64,000 nucleotides of DNA. It comes from Dyella sedimenti (GTDB taxonomy: Bacteria > Pseudomonadota > Gammaproteobacteria > Xanthomonadales > Rhodanobacteraceae). Within the stretch, counting starts at the first letter, position 1, and each line of letters begins with the position of its first letter. Under the pieces are notes generated by a model. It did no database searches, had not been told where the DNA came from, and was given only the letters and a program-made list of their open reading frames with translations. Below are positions 50,449 through 56,819 of the stretch, one piece after another. The stretch spans positions 186,001 to 250,000 of the forward strand of contig NZ_JAKWJO010000003.1 in assembly GCF_022760995.1 (NCBI RefSeq). The letters are read 5' to 3'. A program made the position numbers and the translations under genes.

Positions 50449-50508
50449 TCAGTTCTTGGCCAACACCCGCAGAAAACGCTTGGCTTCACGGGCGAACAGC
50501 GCGTTCAT
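50449..50508 (-). CDS. Possible 19-aa peptide upstream of the terminase genes
   Basis: The minus strand reads MNALFAREAKRFLRVLAKN then TGA, two bases before the small terminase ATG. GGGGTGACGTG precedes its ATG. The first half lies in a 44-bp repeat whose other copy stops after six codons. It may be a leader peptide or the tail of an interrupted gene. Confidence 0.3.
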   Translation of the reverse strand: MNALFAREAKRFLRVLAKN

Positions 50509-50545
50509 CACGTCACCCCGAACCACCCGATCGAAAGGACGCCCG

Positions 50546-50812
50546 ATGAACCCCCACATCCCCGACCTTCTCGCCACCAAGCTCGCCGAGGCCGCCCTGA
50601 CCGTGCTGGTGCGCACTTGCCGCAAGGAGGTGGCCGCCGCCAGCCGCGACGAGCTCGAAGCCGCCTGCGCCGCGATGCGCGCCCAGGCACGCCCGGTCAT
50701 CGACCGCTTGCTCGACGACGCAAGGGCTGCGCCCTGGGTCGGCGAGATGGCCTTCCACGCCGCCGCGCTCGAACTGGCGCAGGCCGGCATCTCGGTGTTG
50801 CGCAAGGTCTGA
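50546..50812 (+). CDS. Small helical protein, cargo gene
   Basis: This is an 88-aa protein starting MNPHIPDLLATKLAEAALTV, followed by VRTCRKEVAAASRDELEAA; it is fully helical and soluble, with no known domain. AAAGGA lies 6-8 bases before the ATG. It is transcribed against the terminase genes and belongs to a three-gene plus-strand insert. Confidence 0.6.
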   Translation: MNPHIPDLLATKLAEAALTVLVRTCRKEVAAASRDELEAACAAMRAQARPVIDRLLDDARAAPWVGEMAFHAAALELAQAGISVLRKV

Positions 50813-50822
50813 CGAGCAATGC

Positions 50823-50848
50823 GAAGCCAAGCAAGAACGCTTGGCTTC
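50823..50848 (+). terminator. Perfect 10-bp hairpin after the 88-aa gene
   Basis: GAAGCCAAGC and GCTTGGCTTC pair perfectly around a 6-base loop, 10 bases after the gene stop. There is no U-run. Its right arm overlaps the second 44-bp repeat copy. Confidence 0.45.
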
Positions 50849-50905
50849 TCACGCGAACAGCGCGTTCATCACCTCACCCAATCACCACGCACCAAGGAGC
50901 AGACC

Positions 50906-51151
50906 ATGACCCTGCGCATCCGCCAACCCCAGGTCACCGACACCAACGGAAACGCCCTCGGCACCCGCCTGATCCGAATCGAGTTCGACGAGCAAGGCCC
51001 AGCGACCGTGATGCACGACGGCCAGCGCTACGACTTCACCGGCAAGACCGGCACCCACCTCAAAACCGGCTTGGCGGTGCGCGAGATGGCCACCGCGCGC
51101 GATGCGCGCCTGTGGATCAGCCTCGATGGCGAGCACCTGTGGGAAGACTGA
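50906..51151 (+). CDS. Small phage/cargo protein of unknown function
   Basis: This 81-aa beta-rich protein has LIRIEFDEQGPATVMHDGQR and LWISLDGEHLWED. AAGGAGC lies nine bases before the ATG, followed by AGACC, identical to the site of the next gene. No family is recognised. Confidence 0.55.
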   Translation: MTLRIRQPQVTDTNGNALGTRLIRIEFDEQGPATVMHDGQRYDFTGKTGTHLKTGLAVREMATARDARLWISLDGEHLWED

Positions 51152-51185
51152 CTCGCGCCGATCCATCCCTATCCAGGAGCAGACC

Positions 51186-51773
51186 ATGAGCACCATCACC
51201 CTGACCCCCGCCCAGCACGCGATCCTGGCCCATGCGCTCGAGCACAGCGACGGCCGAATCGACTGGTTCCCCGAGCACATCCACGGCGGTGCCCGCCGCA
51301 AGGTGCTCGATGGCCTGGCCAACCGCGCCCTGATCGCCCGCCAGGGCGAGGTCTGGGTCGTCGCCGACGCAGGCTACGAGGCCCTGGGCGTGCCGCGCCC
51401 GGGTGCCCGCACCGCCCAGCGCCAGTCCTTCGTCACCAAGCTCGATGCGGTGATCGCCCAGGCTGAGCAGGCGCAGACGGCACCCGACGAGGCCGACCTG
51501 GAGGCGGCGGTGTGCGCCGCCGAAGCCACCTGGGCGCAGGATGCGCATCGCAGCGCCGAGCCCCGCCGCCCCCGCGCCGACAGCAAGCAGGCGCAGGTGA
51601 TCGCGATGCTGCAGCGTCCCGAAGGCGCCACCCTCCGCCAGATCATGGACAGCACCGGCTGGCAAGCGCACACGGTGCGCGGCACCTTGGCCGGGGCGCT
51701 GAAGAAGAAACTGGGCCTGACGATCGTCTCCGAGAAATCCCCGGGCGGCGAGCGCGTCTACCGGCTTGCCTGA
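51186..51773 (+). CDS. DUF3489 domain protein
   Basis: In this 195-aa protein, the N-terminal half (LTPAQHAILAHALEHSDGRI) is a helical unit often paired with DUF3489. The C-terminal DUF3489 domain reads SKQAQVIAMLQRPEGATLRQ, IMDSTGWQAHTVRGTLAGAL, GERVYRL and is a winged-helix-like fold. Such genes are common in prophages and near recombinase genes; DNA binding is likely. AGGAGCAGACC precedes the ATG, the same ribosome site as the previous gene, so the three genes may form an operon. Confidence 0.75.
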   Translation: MSTITLTPAQHAILAHALEHSDGRIDWFPEHIHGGARRKVLDGLANRALIARQGEVWVVADAGYEALGVPRPGARTAQRQSFVTKLDAVIAQAEQAQTAPDEADLEAAVCAAEATWAQDAHRSAEPRRPRADSKQAQVIAMLQRPEGATLRQIMDSTGWQAHTVRGTLAGALKKKLGLTIVSEKSPGGERVYRLA

Positions 51774-51829
51774 GTCGCGATGGGGCAGCACATCCCGCGC
51801 GGGCTGCCCTATCTGACCGGGTTCGTGAT

Positions 51830-53095
51830 TCACTGCGCGATCGCCGACGAGTCGCTCGCCGCCTGATCGAAGGCCAGGCCATCCGCCTCGCGGGTGGCTT
51901 GCTGGCCCGTCCAGTCCTGCCAGCGCCGCACGATCACGTCCGCATACTTCGGGTCGAGCTCGATCAGCCGCGCCACGCGCCCGGCCTTCTCGGCGGCGAT
52001 CAAGGTCGTGCCCGAGCCGCCGAAGGGGTCGAGCACCACGTCGCCGGGGCGGCTCGAATTTCGGATCGCGCGCTCGACCAGTTCCACCGGCTTCATGGTC
52101 GGGTGCAGGTCGTTCCTCTGCGGCCTCTTGATGCTCCACACGTCGCCCTGGTCGCGGCCGCCGCACCAGTGGCGCTGCGCGCCCTGCGGCCAGCCGTAGA
52201 GGATCGGCTCGTACTGGCGCTGGTAGTCGGCGCGCCCCAGCGTGAAGGTGTTCTTGGCCCAGATGATGAAGGTCGACCAGTGCCCGCCGGCGGCGCGGAA
52301 GGCCGCTTGCAGCGTGTCCAGTTCGCTGGAGGACATGGCGACGTAGATCGCGCCTCGGGTGTGCGCCATGATCAGCGCCAGCGCATCAAAGAGGAAATCG
52401 TAGAAGCCTTCGCCCAGTGCATCGTTGAGGATGGGGCGGTGTTTGCCGCGCAGCTTGTCCTTCGCGCTGTTGGCGTAGTTCACGTTGTAGGGCGGATCGG
52501 TGAAGACCATGTCCGCCCGCTCGCCGTCCGGAAACAGGCGCGCGTAGGCCTCGGTGGTGGTCGCGTCCCCGCAGACCAGGCGGTGCGGCCCGAGTCGCCA
52601 GACGTCGCCCGGCTTGGACACCGACTCTTCCGGCATCTCCGGGATGGCATCGTCCTCCGTCCGGCCCTCGATCTGTGGTTCCTCATCGGCCAGCAACTCG
52701 GCCAGTGCATCGGCGTCGAACCCGGTGAGATCGAGATCGAAGCCATCGTCCTGCAGCGCCTCCAGTTCGATGCGCAGCAGGGCATCGTCCCAGGTCGCGA
52801 GTTCCGCGAGCCGATTGTCGGCGAGCACCAGGGCGCGGCGCTGGGTCGGCGTGAGGTGGTCGAGCACGACCACCGGCACGGTGGGCAGGCCCAGCTTGCG
52901 CGCGGCGGCAAGCCGCCCATGGCCCGCGACCAGCACACCGTCGGCGCCGGTGAGAATGGGATTGACGAAGCCGAACTCCGCGATGGAGGCCGCGATCTGG
53001 GCGATCTGCTCGTCCGAGTGCTGGCGGGCGTTGCGCACGTAGGGCAGCAGCTTGTCGATCGGCCAGTGCTCGATGCGATCGGCCAGCCAGCTCAT
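51830..53095 (-). CDS. ParB-like domain plus DNA methyltransferase (first of pair)
   Basis: In this 421-aa protein, residues 1-110 are a ParB/Srx domain (LPYVRNARQHSDEQIAQIAA, AGHGRLAAARKLGL). The rest is a beta-type N6-adenine/N4-cytosine methyltransferase: motif IV TDPPYNVNYAN comes before motif I LDPFGGSGTTLIAAEKAGR. The ParB-like part may bind DNA or provide nucleotide binding. Phages use such enzymes to protect their DNA from host restriction. It overlaps the second methyltransferase by four bases (ATGA). Confidence 0.87.
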   Translation of the reverse strand: MSWLADRIEHWPIDKLLPYVRNARQHSDEQIAQIAASIAEFGFVNPILTGADGVLVAGHGRLAAARKLGLPTVPVVVLDHLTPTQRRALVLADNRLAELATWDDALLRIELEALQDDGFDLDLTGFDADALAELLADEEPQIEGRTEDDAIPEMPEESVSKPGDVWRLGPHRLVCGDATTTEAYARLFPDGERADMVFTDPPYNVNYANSAKDKLRGKHRPILNDALGEGFYDFLFDALALIMAHTRGAIYVAMSSSELDTLQAAFRAAGGHWSTFIIWAKNTFTLGRADYQRQYEPILYGWPQGAQRHWCGGRDQGDVWSIKRPQRNDLHPTMKPVELVERAIRNSSRPGDVVLDPFGGSGTTLIAAEKAGRVARLIELDPKYADVIVRRWQDWTGQQATREADGLAFDQAASDSSAIAQ

Positions 53096-54513
53096 GCAGT
53101 GGCCTCCGCCGTCTCGCCCAGCCGCTCGGCGGCGACTTCGGCGAAGGTCCGGCCGCTGCCCTCCAGCACCGGCGCCGTGCCCGGGTGGTGCTGCAGCCAG
53201 CGGCGCAGCGCGACGTCCACGTACTCTGGAGCGAGTTCGATGGCGCGTACCGGGCGGTCGGTGTGTTGCCCGGCCAGCAGTGTGGTGCCGGAGCCCGCGA
53301 ACGGCTCGAAGACGATCTCGCCCGCGTCGGTGTAGGCCTCGATGAAGAACTTCGGCAGGCCCAGCGGGAACACCGCCGGATGATCGATGCCTTCACCGAT
53401 GCGGCCGCGCTGGCGCGTCACCTCGACGACCGAGTCTGGGATGCGGAACTCCTGCGTGGGCTGTCCGGCATGGTTCCAGGCGCCGACCTTGCCGTCCTTG
53501 CCGCGCATCGCGGTGGACGATCCGTCGGCGCGCAGGTGCGTCTCGTGCCCGGCCCACTTGCAGGGCACGGTCTTGTTCGGCTTGCGCGAGCGTCGGTTGA
53601 AGTGGAAGACGAACTCGTGCCGGGGCGCCAGCCGCCCGGCCCAGTCGCCGGGCACGGTCACCGACTGGTCCCAGACGTACCAGCCGAAGCGCCGCCAGCC
53701 TTGGCTGCGCATCCACTCGATCCAGCCGTCCCAGTACGGCTGCCACTCGTTGTCGCGATGCACGAGCCCGAGGTTGACCAGGATTTGCGCGTCCTCCCGC
53801 AGTGCCGCGCGAGCAGCGCCGAACACGCCCTGCATCAGCGCGTCCCAGTTCGCGATGCCGCCGGTGGTGTAGTCGCGCTGGTTGGCATACGGCGGGCTGG
53901 TGAAGAGCAGGTGCGCCCGCTCGCCCTCGAGGAGGCGCGCGACGGCGGCCGCGTCGCGGCTGTCGGCGCACAGCAGCCGATGTTCACCGAGCAGCCACAG
54001 ATCGCCGGGGCGCGTGACCGCCACCGTGGGCGGTGTGAGGTCGTCCTCGTCCGGGTCACGGGCCAAAGCGCTCGTGTCCTCTTCGTCGGACGGTTCGGTC
54101 TCCTCGATGGCGTCGAGCAGGCCTTCGATCTCGGAGGCCGAGAAGCCGGTCAGGTCCAGATCGAAGCCGGCGTCGGCCAGTTTGGCGAACTCCAGCGCCA
54201 ACATCGCCTCGTCCCAGCCGGCATCGAGCGCGAGCCGGTTGTCGGCGATCACGTAGGCGCGCTTCTTCGCAGGCGTCAGGTGCGCAAGCTCGATCACCGG
54301 CACCTCGGCGAGCCCCAGCTTGCGTGCGGCCAGCAGCCGGCCGTGACCGGCGATCACACCGTGCTCGCCATCGACCAGGATCGGGTTGGTCCAGCCGAAC
54401 TCGGCGATGCTGGCGGCGATGCGCGCGATCTGCTCGTCGCTGTGCGTGCGCGGATTGCGGGCGTAGGGGATCAGCGTCTCGACCTTGCGGTACGTGACGG
54501 CGAGCGTGTCCAG
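53092..54513 (-). CDS. ParB-like domain plus DNA methyltransferase (second of pair)
   Basis: This protein of about 473 aa has the same plan: ParB-like VETLIPYARNPRTHSDEQIA and AGHGRLLAARKLGL, then motif IV with FTSPPYANQRDY and motif I VFEPFAGSGTTLLAGQHTDR. SPPY instead of DPPY points to N4-cytosine methylation. The start is non-canonical: a CTG with CGAGG upstream fits the spacing used after the other phage hairpins. The only ATG, 31 codons earlier, would force translation through a terminator hairpin. About one third of residues match the neighbouring copy in the N-terminal part. Confidence 0.83.
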   Translation of the reverse strand: MDTLAVTYRKVETLIPYARNPRTHSDEQIARIAASIAEFGWTNPILVDGEHGVIAGHGRLLAARKLGLAEVPVIELAHLTPAKKRAYVIADNRLALDAGWDEAMLALEFAKLADAGFDLDLTGFSASEIEGLLDAIEETEPSDEEDTSALARDPDEDDLTPPTVAVTRPGDLWLLGEHRLLCADSRDAAAVARLLEGERAHLLFTSPPYANQRDYTTGGIANWDALMQGVFGAARAALREDAQILVNLGLVHRDNEWQPYWDGWIEWMRSQGWRRFGWYVWDQSVTVPGDWAGRLAPRHEFVFHFNRRSRKPNKTVPCKWAGHETHLRADGSSTAMRGKDGKVGAWNHAGQPTQEFRIPDSVVEVTRQRGRIGEGIDHPAVFPLGLPKFFIEAYTDAGEIVFEPFAGSGTTLLAGQHTDRPVRAIELAPEYVDVALRRWLQHHPGTAPVLEGSGRTFAEVAAERLGETAEATA

Positions 54514-54536
54514 AATCGGTGCCTCGGAAACGAAGA

Positions 54537-54566
54537 AGCCCGCCGACGGCGGACCGTGGGCGGGCT
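54537..54566 (-). terminator. Phage terminator upstream of the methyltransferase pair
   Basis: AGCCCGCC and GGCGGGCT form an 8-bp stem with a 14-base loop, followed on the minus strand by TTCTTCGTTTC. It belongs to the same hairpin group as 26994-27015 and 41659-41683. Confidence 0.6.
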
Positions 54567-54602
54567 GGGAGTGTCGGGGAGAAGGTCTCGGGCTGGAGGG
54601 CT

Positions 54603-54636
54603 GCAAACCGCAAACCCTGCAAACCTCGGTTTGCGG
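54603..54636. repeat. GCAAACC repeats with a 9-bp inverted repeat
   Basis: GCAAACC occurs at 54603, 54610 and 54619, and inverted at 54628. CCGCAAACC (54608-54616) pairs with GGTTTGCGG (54628-54636). It lies in a non-coding gap between the methyltransferases and the toxin-antitoxin pair and is a likely operator or replication-protein site. Confidence 0.5.
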
Positions 54637-54889
54637 TCAGACGCTAGGGCATTGCCGCGCTCGCGCCCCCCGCATGGGCTATTGGCCAGGAAGGACCCGT
54701 GGATTGCCGGGCGGCTTCCTCGACCGTCACCGCTGTCCAGAAGTTAGCGGAAATACTACCCCCGGACCGGCGGATCTGTTGCAGCGGCCAAACCCGCATT
54801 TCGCCACAGACGCACGCGGATGCACGACCCCACCCGCCAAATCACGCCAAAACACGCAGGCGCGGTGGCATGCGCTCGTGCCAGCGACT

Positions 54890-55210
54890 TCAGAGCACGG
54901 CCTCCAGCCCCTTGCGTTCGATGAGGTTGAGCAACTTCAACGAGGGACCGCTCGGCTTCTTGTCACCGATTTCCCACTTCTGAACGGTCGAGATGCTGGT
55001 ATTGAGCACCGCCGCAAACACCGCTTGGCTGACGTGAGCTTGCTCGCGCAGCGATTTGATCTTTTGCGGCGGCATTTCATGAACGTCGAGGTGACACAAC
55101 GCATCGAACTCGCGCATACGGCGCTTGTCGATCAGACCGATCCGATGCAGATCAGAGGCCATCTCATGAACCTCTTGCAGGATCCGGCTCTTACGCTTTT
55201 TCGTCGTCAT
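54890..55210 (-). CDS. Antitoxin, HTH (HigA-2/MqsA-like) of a type II TA pair
   Basis: In this 106-aa protein, a helical N-terminus is followed by a Cro/C1 helix-turn-helix (IKSLREQAHVSQAVFAAVLN, TSISTVQKWEIGDKKPSGPS). It would neutralise the adjacent toxin and repress the operon. It overlaps the toxin gene by 20 bases and lies downstream of it, the order typical of higBA. Confidence 0.85.
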   Translation of the reverse strand: MTTKKRKSRILQEVHEMASDLHRIGLIDKRRMREFDALCHLDVHEMPPQKIKSLREQAHVSQAVFAAVLNTSISTVQKWEIGDKKPSGPSLKLLNLIERKGLEAVL

Positions 55211-55577
55211 GACGCACCTCCGTCAATACTCCACTGTCGATCGCTTGTTCGATCTGCAGATCATCGAATCCCAAGTAGTGCTTGGCCAGCTCTTGCAACG
55301 CCTTGAGCTCTGCCGCTTCGATGTTGGCCCGTTCGTTCTTGGCAAAGCCAAGCACGAAAAACCAGCGGTCCGCCATCTTGGTGGCCACGATGGTTCGTGC
55401 GCCACCACGTTTGCCTTGACCGGGCAGTGCGAGACGCTTCTTGACCAGATGGCCACCGAGATCGGCATCGATCAATCCTTGCGCCATCTCCGAAACGGCG
55501 ACGCACAGAACTTCATCGGTCAGACCCGCTTTGCGCATCCAGCGGGTAAAGCTGCGGGTCCGAAACACGCGATTCAT
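55191..55577 (-). CDS. Toxin, RelE/HigB-2-like
   Basis: This 128-aa protein begins MNRVFRTRSFTRWMRKAGLT, has LVKKRLALPGQGKRGGARTI and WFFVLGFAKNERANIEAAEL, the signature of HigB-2/RelE toxins that cut mRNA at the ribosome. It lies upstream of its antitoxin. The promoter ends just before the ATG, so the mRNA is probably leaderless. In a prophage it may serve stability or defence. Confidence 0.85.
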   Translation of the reverse strand: MNRVFRTRSFTRWMRKAGLTDEVLCVAVSEMAQGLIDADLGGHLVKKRLALPGQGKRGGARTIVATKMADRWFFVLGFAKNERANIEAAELKALQELAKHYLGFDDLQIEQAIDSGVLTEVRHDDEKA

Positions 55578-55583
55578 GGCGAA

Positions 55584-55612
55584 AGTGTATCACCTAGTGC
55601 AATACATTTCAA
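55584..55612 (-). promoter_or_regulatory. Promoter and operator of the toxin-antitoxin pair
   Basis: On the minus strand TTGAAA and TACACT are 17 bases apart. The -10 box ends six bases before the toxin ATG, which puts the transcription start at or next to the A of the ATG. TGTAT (55586-55590) and ATACA (55602-55606) form an inverted repeat covering the -10, a likely antitoxin site. Confidence 0.65.
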
Positions 55613-55613
55613 G

Positions 55614-55997
55614 TCAAATGGACGGTCTGGTATTCAGCCGATCGACCACCACCCCCAGCGCCCGCTGCCACCGCCGCCAAGCCGTGGTCCGGTCGCAGCC
55701 GAAGCGGGCGCAGATGTCGCGCCAGCGGTGGCGCTCGGCACGCATCCACACGAGATGCCGTTCTTCTTCCTCCAGCCACAACACCCAGCGCATCGTCTCG
55801 AGCATCCGCTCGACCGTCTCGGGCGCGGGCGGGAAGCGCCGGATCGTGGGTTCGGCCCCCAGCGTCTCCCAGGGCATGCGCCGGATCGCGGGCCAAGTAT
55901 TGAAGTAGCCCTGCACGCGCACGGACGGCAAGCGGTGGGCGGTGATGGCCGCCTCCCGGAAGCGCTCGGCCACACGCTCGACGGTCCACTCAGCCAT
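55614..55997 (-). CDS. DUF6362-like phage protein
   Basis: In this 127-aa protein, MAEWTVERVAERFREAAITA is followed by HRLPSVRVQGYFNTWPAIRR, a typical start of this small phage family (label from memory). The C-terminal part has HRWRDICARFGCDRTTAWRR, a helix-turn-helix. It may be a late-gene regulator. It overlaps the upstream gene by eight bases. Confidence 0.68.
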   Translation of the reverse strand: MAEWTVERVAERFREAAITAHRLPSVRVQGYFNTWPAIRRMPWETLGAEPTIRRFPPAPETVERMLETMRWVLWLEEEERHLVWMRAERHRWRDICARFGCDRTTAWRRWQRALGVVVDRLNTRPSI

Positions 55998-56199
55998 GGC
56001 GCGCCTCCCGTGCACCGTAGAGCCGCTCGCCGATTTGCCGGATCAGCTCGCGCTCCATCCAGTCGAGTCGGGCGTCGTCGAGGGAGACGACGAGCAGCCG
56101 CTGCTCGCGCCAGCCGCGGCGCTTGACGGCCTCCACGTCCATCGGCTCGGGCTGCAGTCGACCGAGCGGGCAACGGTAGCGAGAGGTCGGAACAATCAT
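55990..56199 (-). CDS. Small phage protein of unknown function
   Basis: This 69-aa basic protein has MIVPTSRYRCPLGRLQPEPM, then RLDWMERELIRQIGERLYGA. It is tightly packed between the RuvC-like gene and the DUF6362-like gene. GAGG lies seven bases before the ATG. Confidence 0.55.
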   Translation of the reverse strand: MIVPTSRYRCPLGRLQPEPMDVEAVKRRGWREQRLLVVSLDDARLDWMERELIRQIGERLYGAREARHG

Positions 56200-56200
56200 C

Positions 56201-56677
56201 TCAGTCCTCCTGCGCCGCGTCGTGAAGCTCGAGGGCCCAGAGCAACAGCGCCAAGGCGTCCGCCTCGTCGTCGTCCGCCGGGGCGTGGCCCCGCGCACGC
56301 ACGGCCGCCATCACCGCGTCCTTGCCGGCGTTGCCGCGGCCGGTGGCGTGCTTCTTGATCGTGCCCACCGGCACGCCCTGGTAGGGAATGCCGTGGTGCT
56401 CGCACCAGGCCGTGAGCGTGGCGAGGAAGCCGCCGTAGACGTGCGCCGCGTCGGTCGAGGCGTGGCGGCGCACTTCCTCGAAGACCAGCGTATCGATCCC
56501 GTCGGCGTGGGCCTTCAGTTCGGTGAGCCAGTGCTTGAAGCGCAGGAAACGCATGCCGCCGCCTTCGAAGCGTCGGGGCTTGAAGGCTTCGGTGCCGCTG
56601 GTGATTCGGCCCGTGCGGTCGCGCAGCGCCCAGCCGGTGGTGGTGCCCAGGTCGAGGGCAAGCAGGGTGGTGTGCAT
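56201..56677 (-). CDS. RuvC-like Holliday-junction nuclease
   Basis: In this 158-aa protein, LALDLGTTTGWAL carries D9, VFEEVRRH gives the Glu pair at 67-68, and DDDEADALALLLWAL gives the C-terminal acidic pair (D136-D140). This is the RuvC/RNase H fold of small phage junction resolvases. It would resolve branched DNA before packaging. It is followed upstream by a 142-base gap with long inverted repeats and the primase gene. Confidence 0.82.
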   Translation of the reverse strand: MHTTLLALDLGTTTGWALRDRTGRITSGTEAFKPRRFEGGGMRFLRFKHWLTELKAHADGIDTLVFEEVRRHASTDAAHVYGGFLATLTAWCEHHGIPYQGVPVGTIKKHATGRGNAGKDAVMAAVRARGHAPADDDEADALALLLWALELHDAAQED

Positions 56678-56699
56678 GGTGTCAGTCCTCGTTCGGTGG

Positions 56700-56800
56700 G
56701 GACTGACGCATCCGACGCACGATATCGATAGTTCCCGTGAGGCGCGCGCACGCGCACGCGCGTAGAGACTTACGATGGACAGCGTCAGATGCGTCAGTCC
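56700..56800. repeat. 19-bp inverted repeats around a Z-DNA-prone tract; possible origin or control site
   Basis: GGACTGACGCATCCGACGC (56700-56718) pairs with the inverted copy at 56782-56800 with one mismatch. Between them are GATATCGATA (56721-56730) and a 23-base alternating purine-pyrimidine run (56742-56764). A further GTCAGTCC lies at 56681-56688. It is non-coding, immediately downstream of the primase-helicase gene. Confidence 0.6.
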
Positions 56801-56819
56801 TGTCGGTGGTCACGGGTGT

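Larger units (their letters stand above)
50475..50879. repeat. 44-bp direct repeats at both ends of this interval
   Basis: Copies at 50475-50518 and 50836-50879 match at 40 of 44 bases, including GCGAACAGCGCGTTCATCAC. They bracket the 88-aa gene with 317 bases between them. Each copy precedes a small plus-strand gene (50546 and 50906), so they may be duplicated regulatory leaders or the scars of an insertion. Confidence 0.65.
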
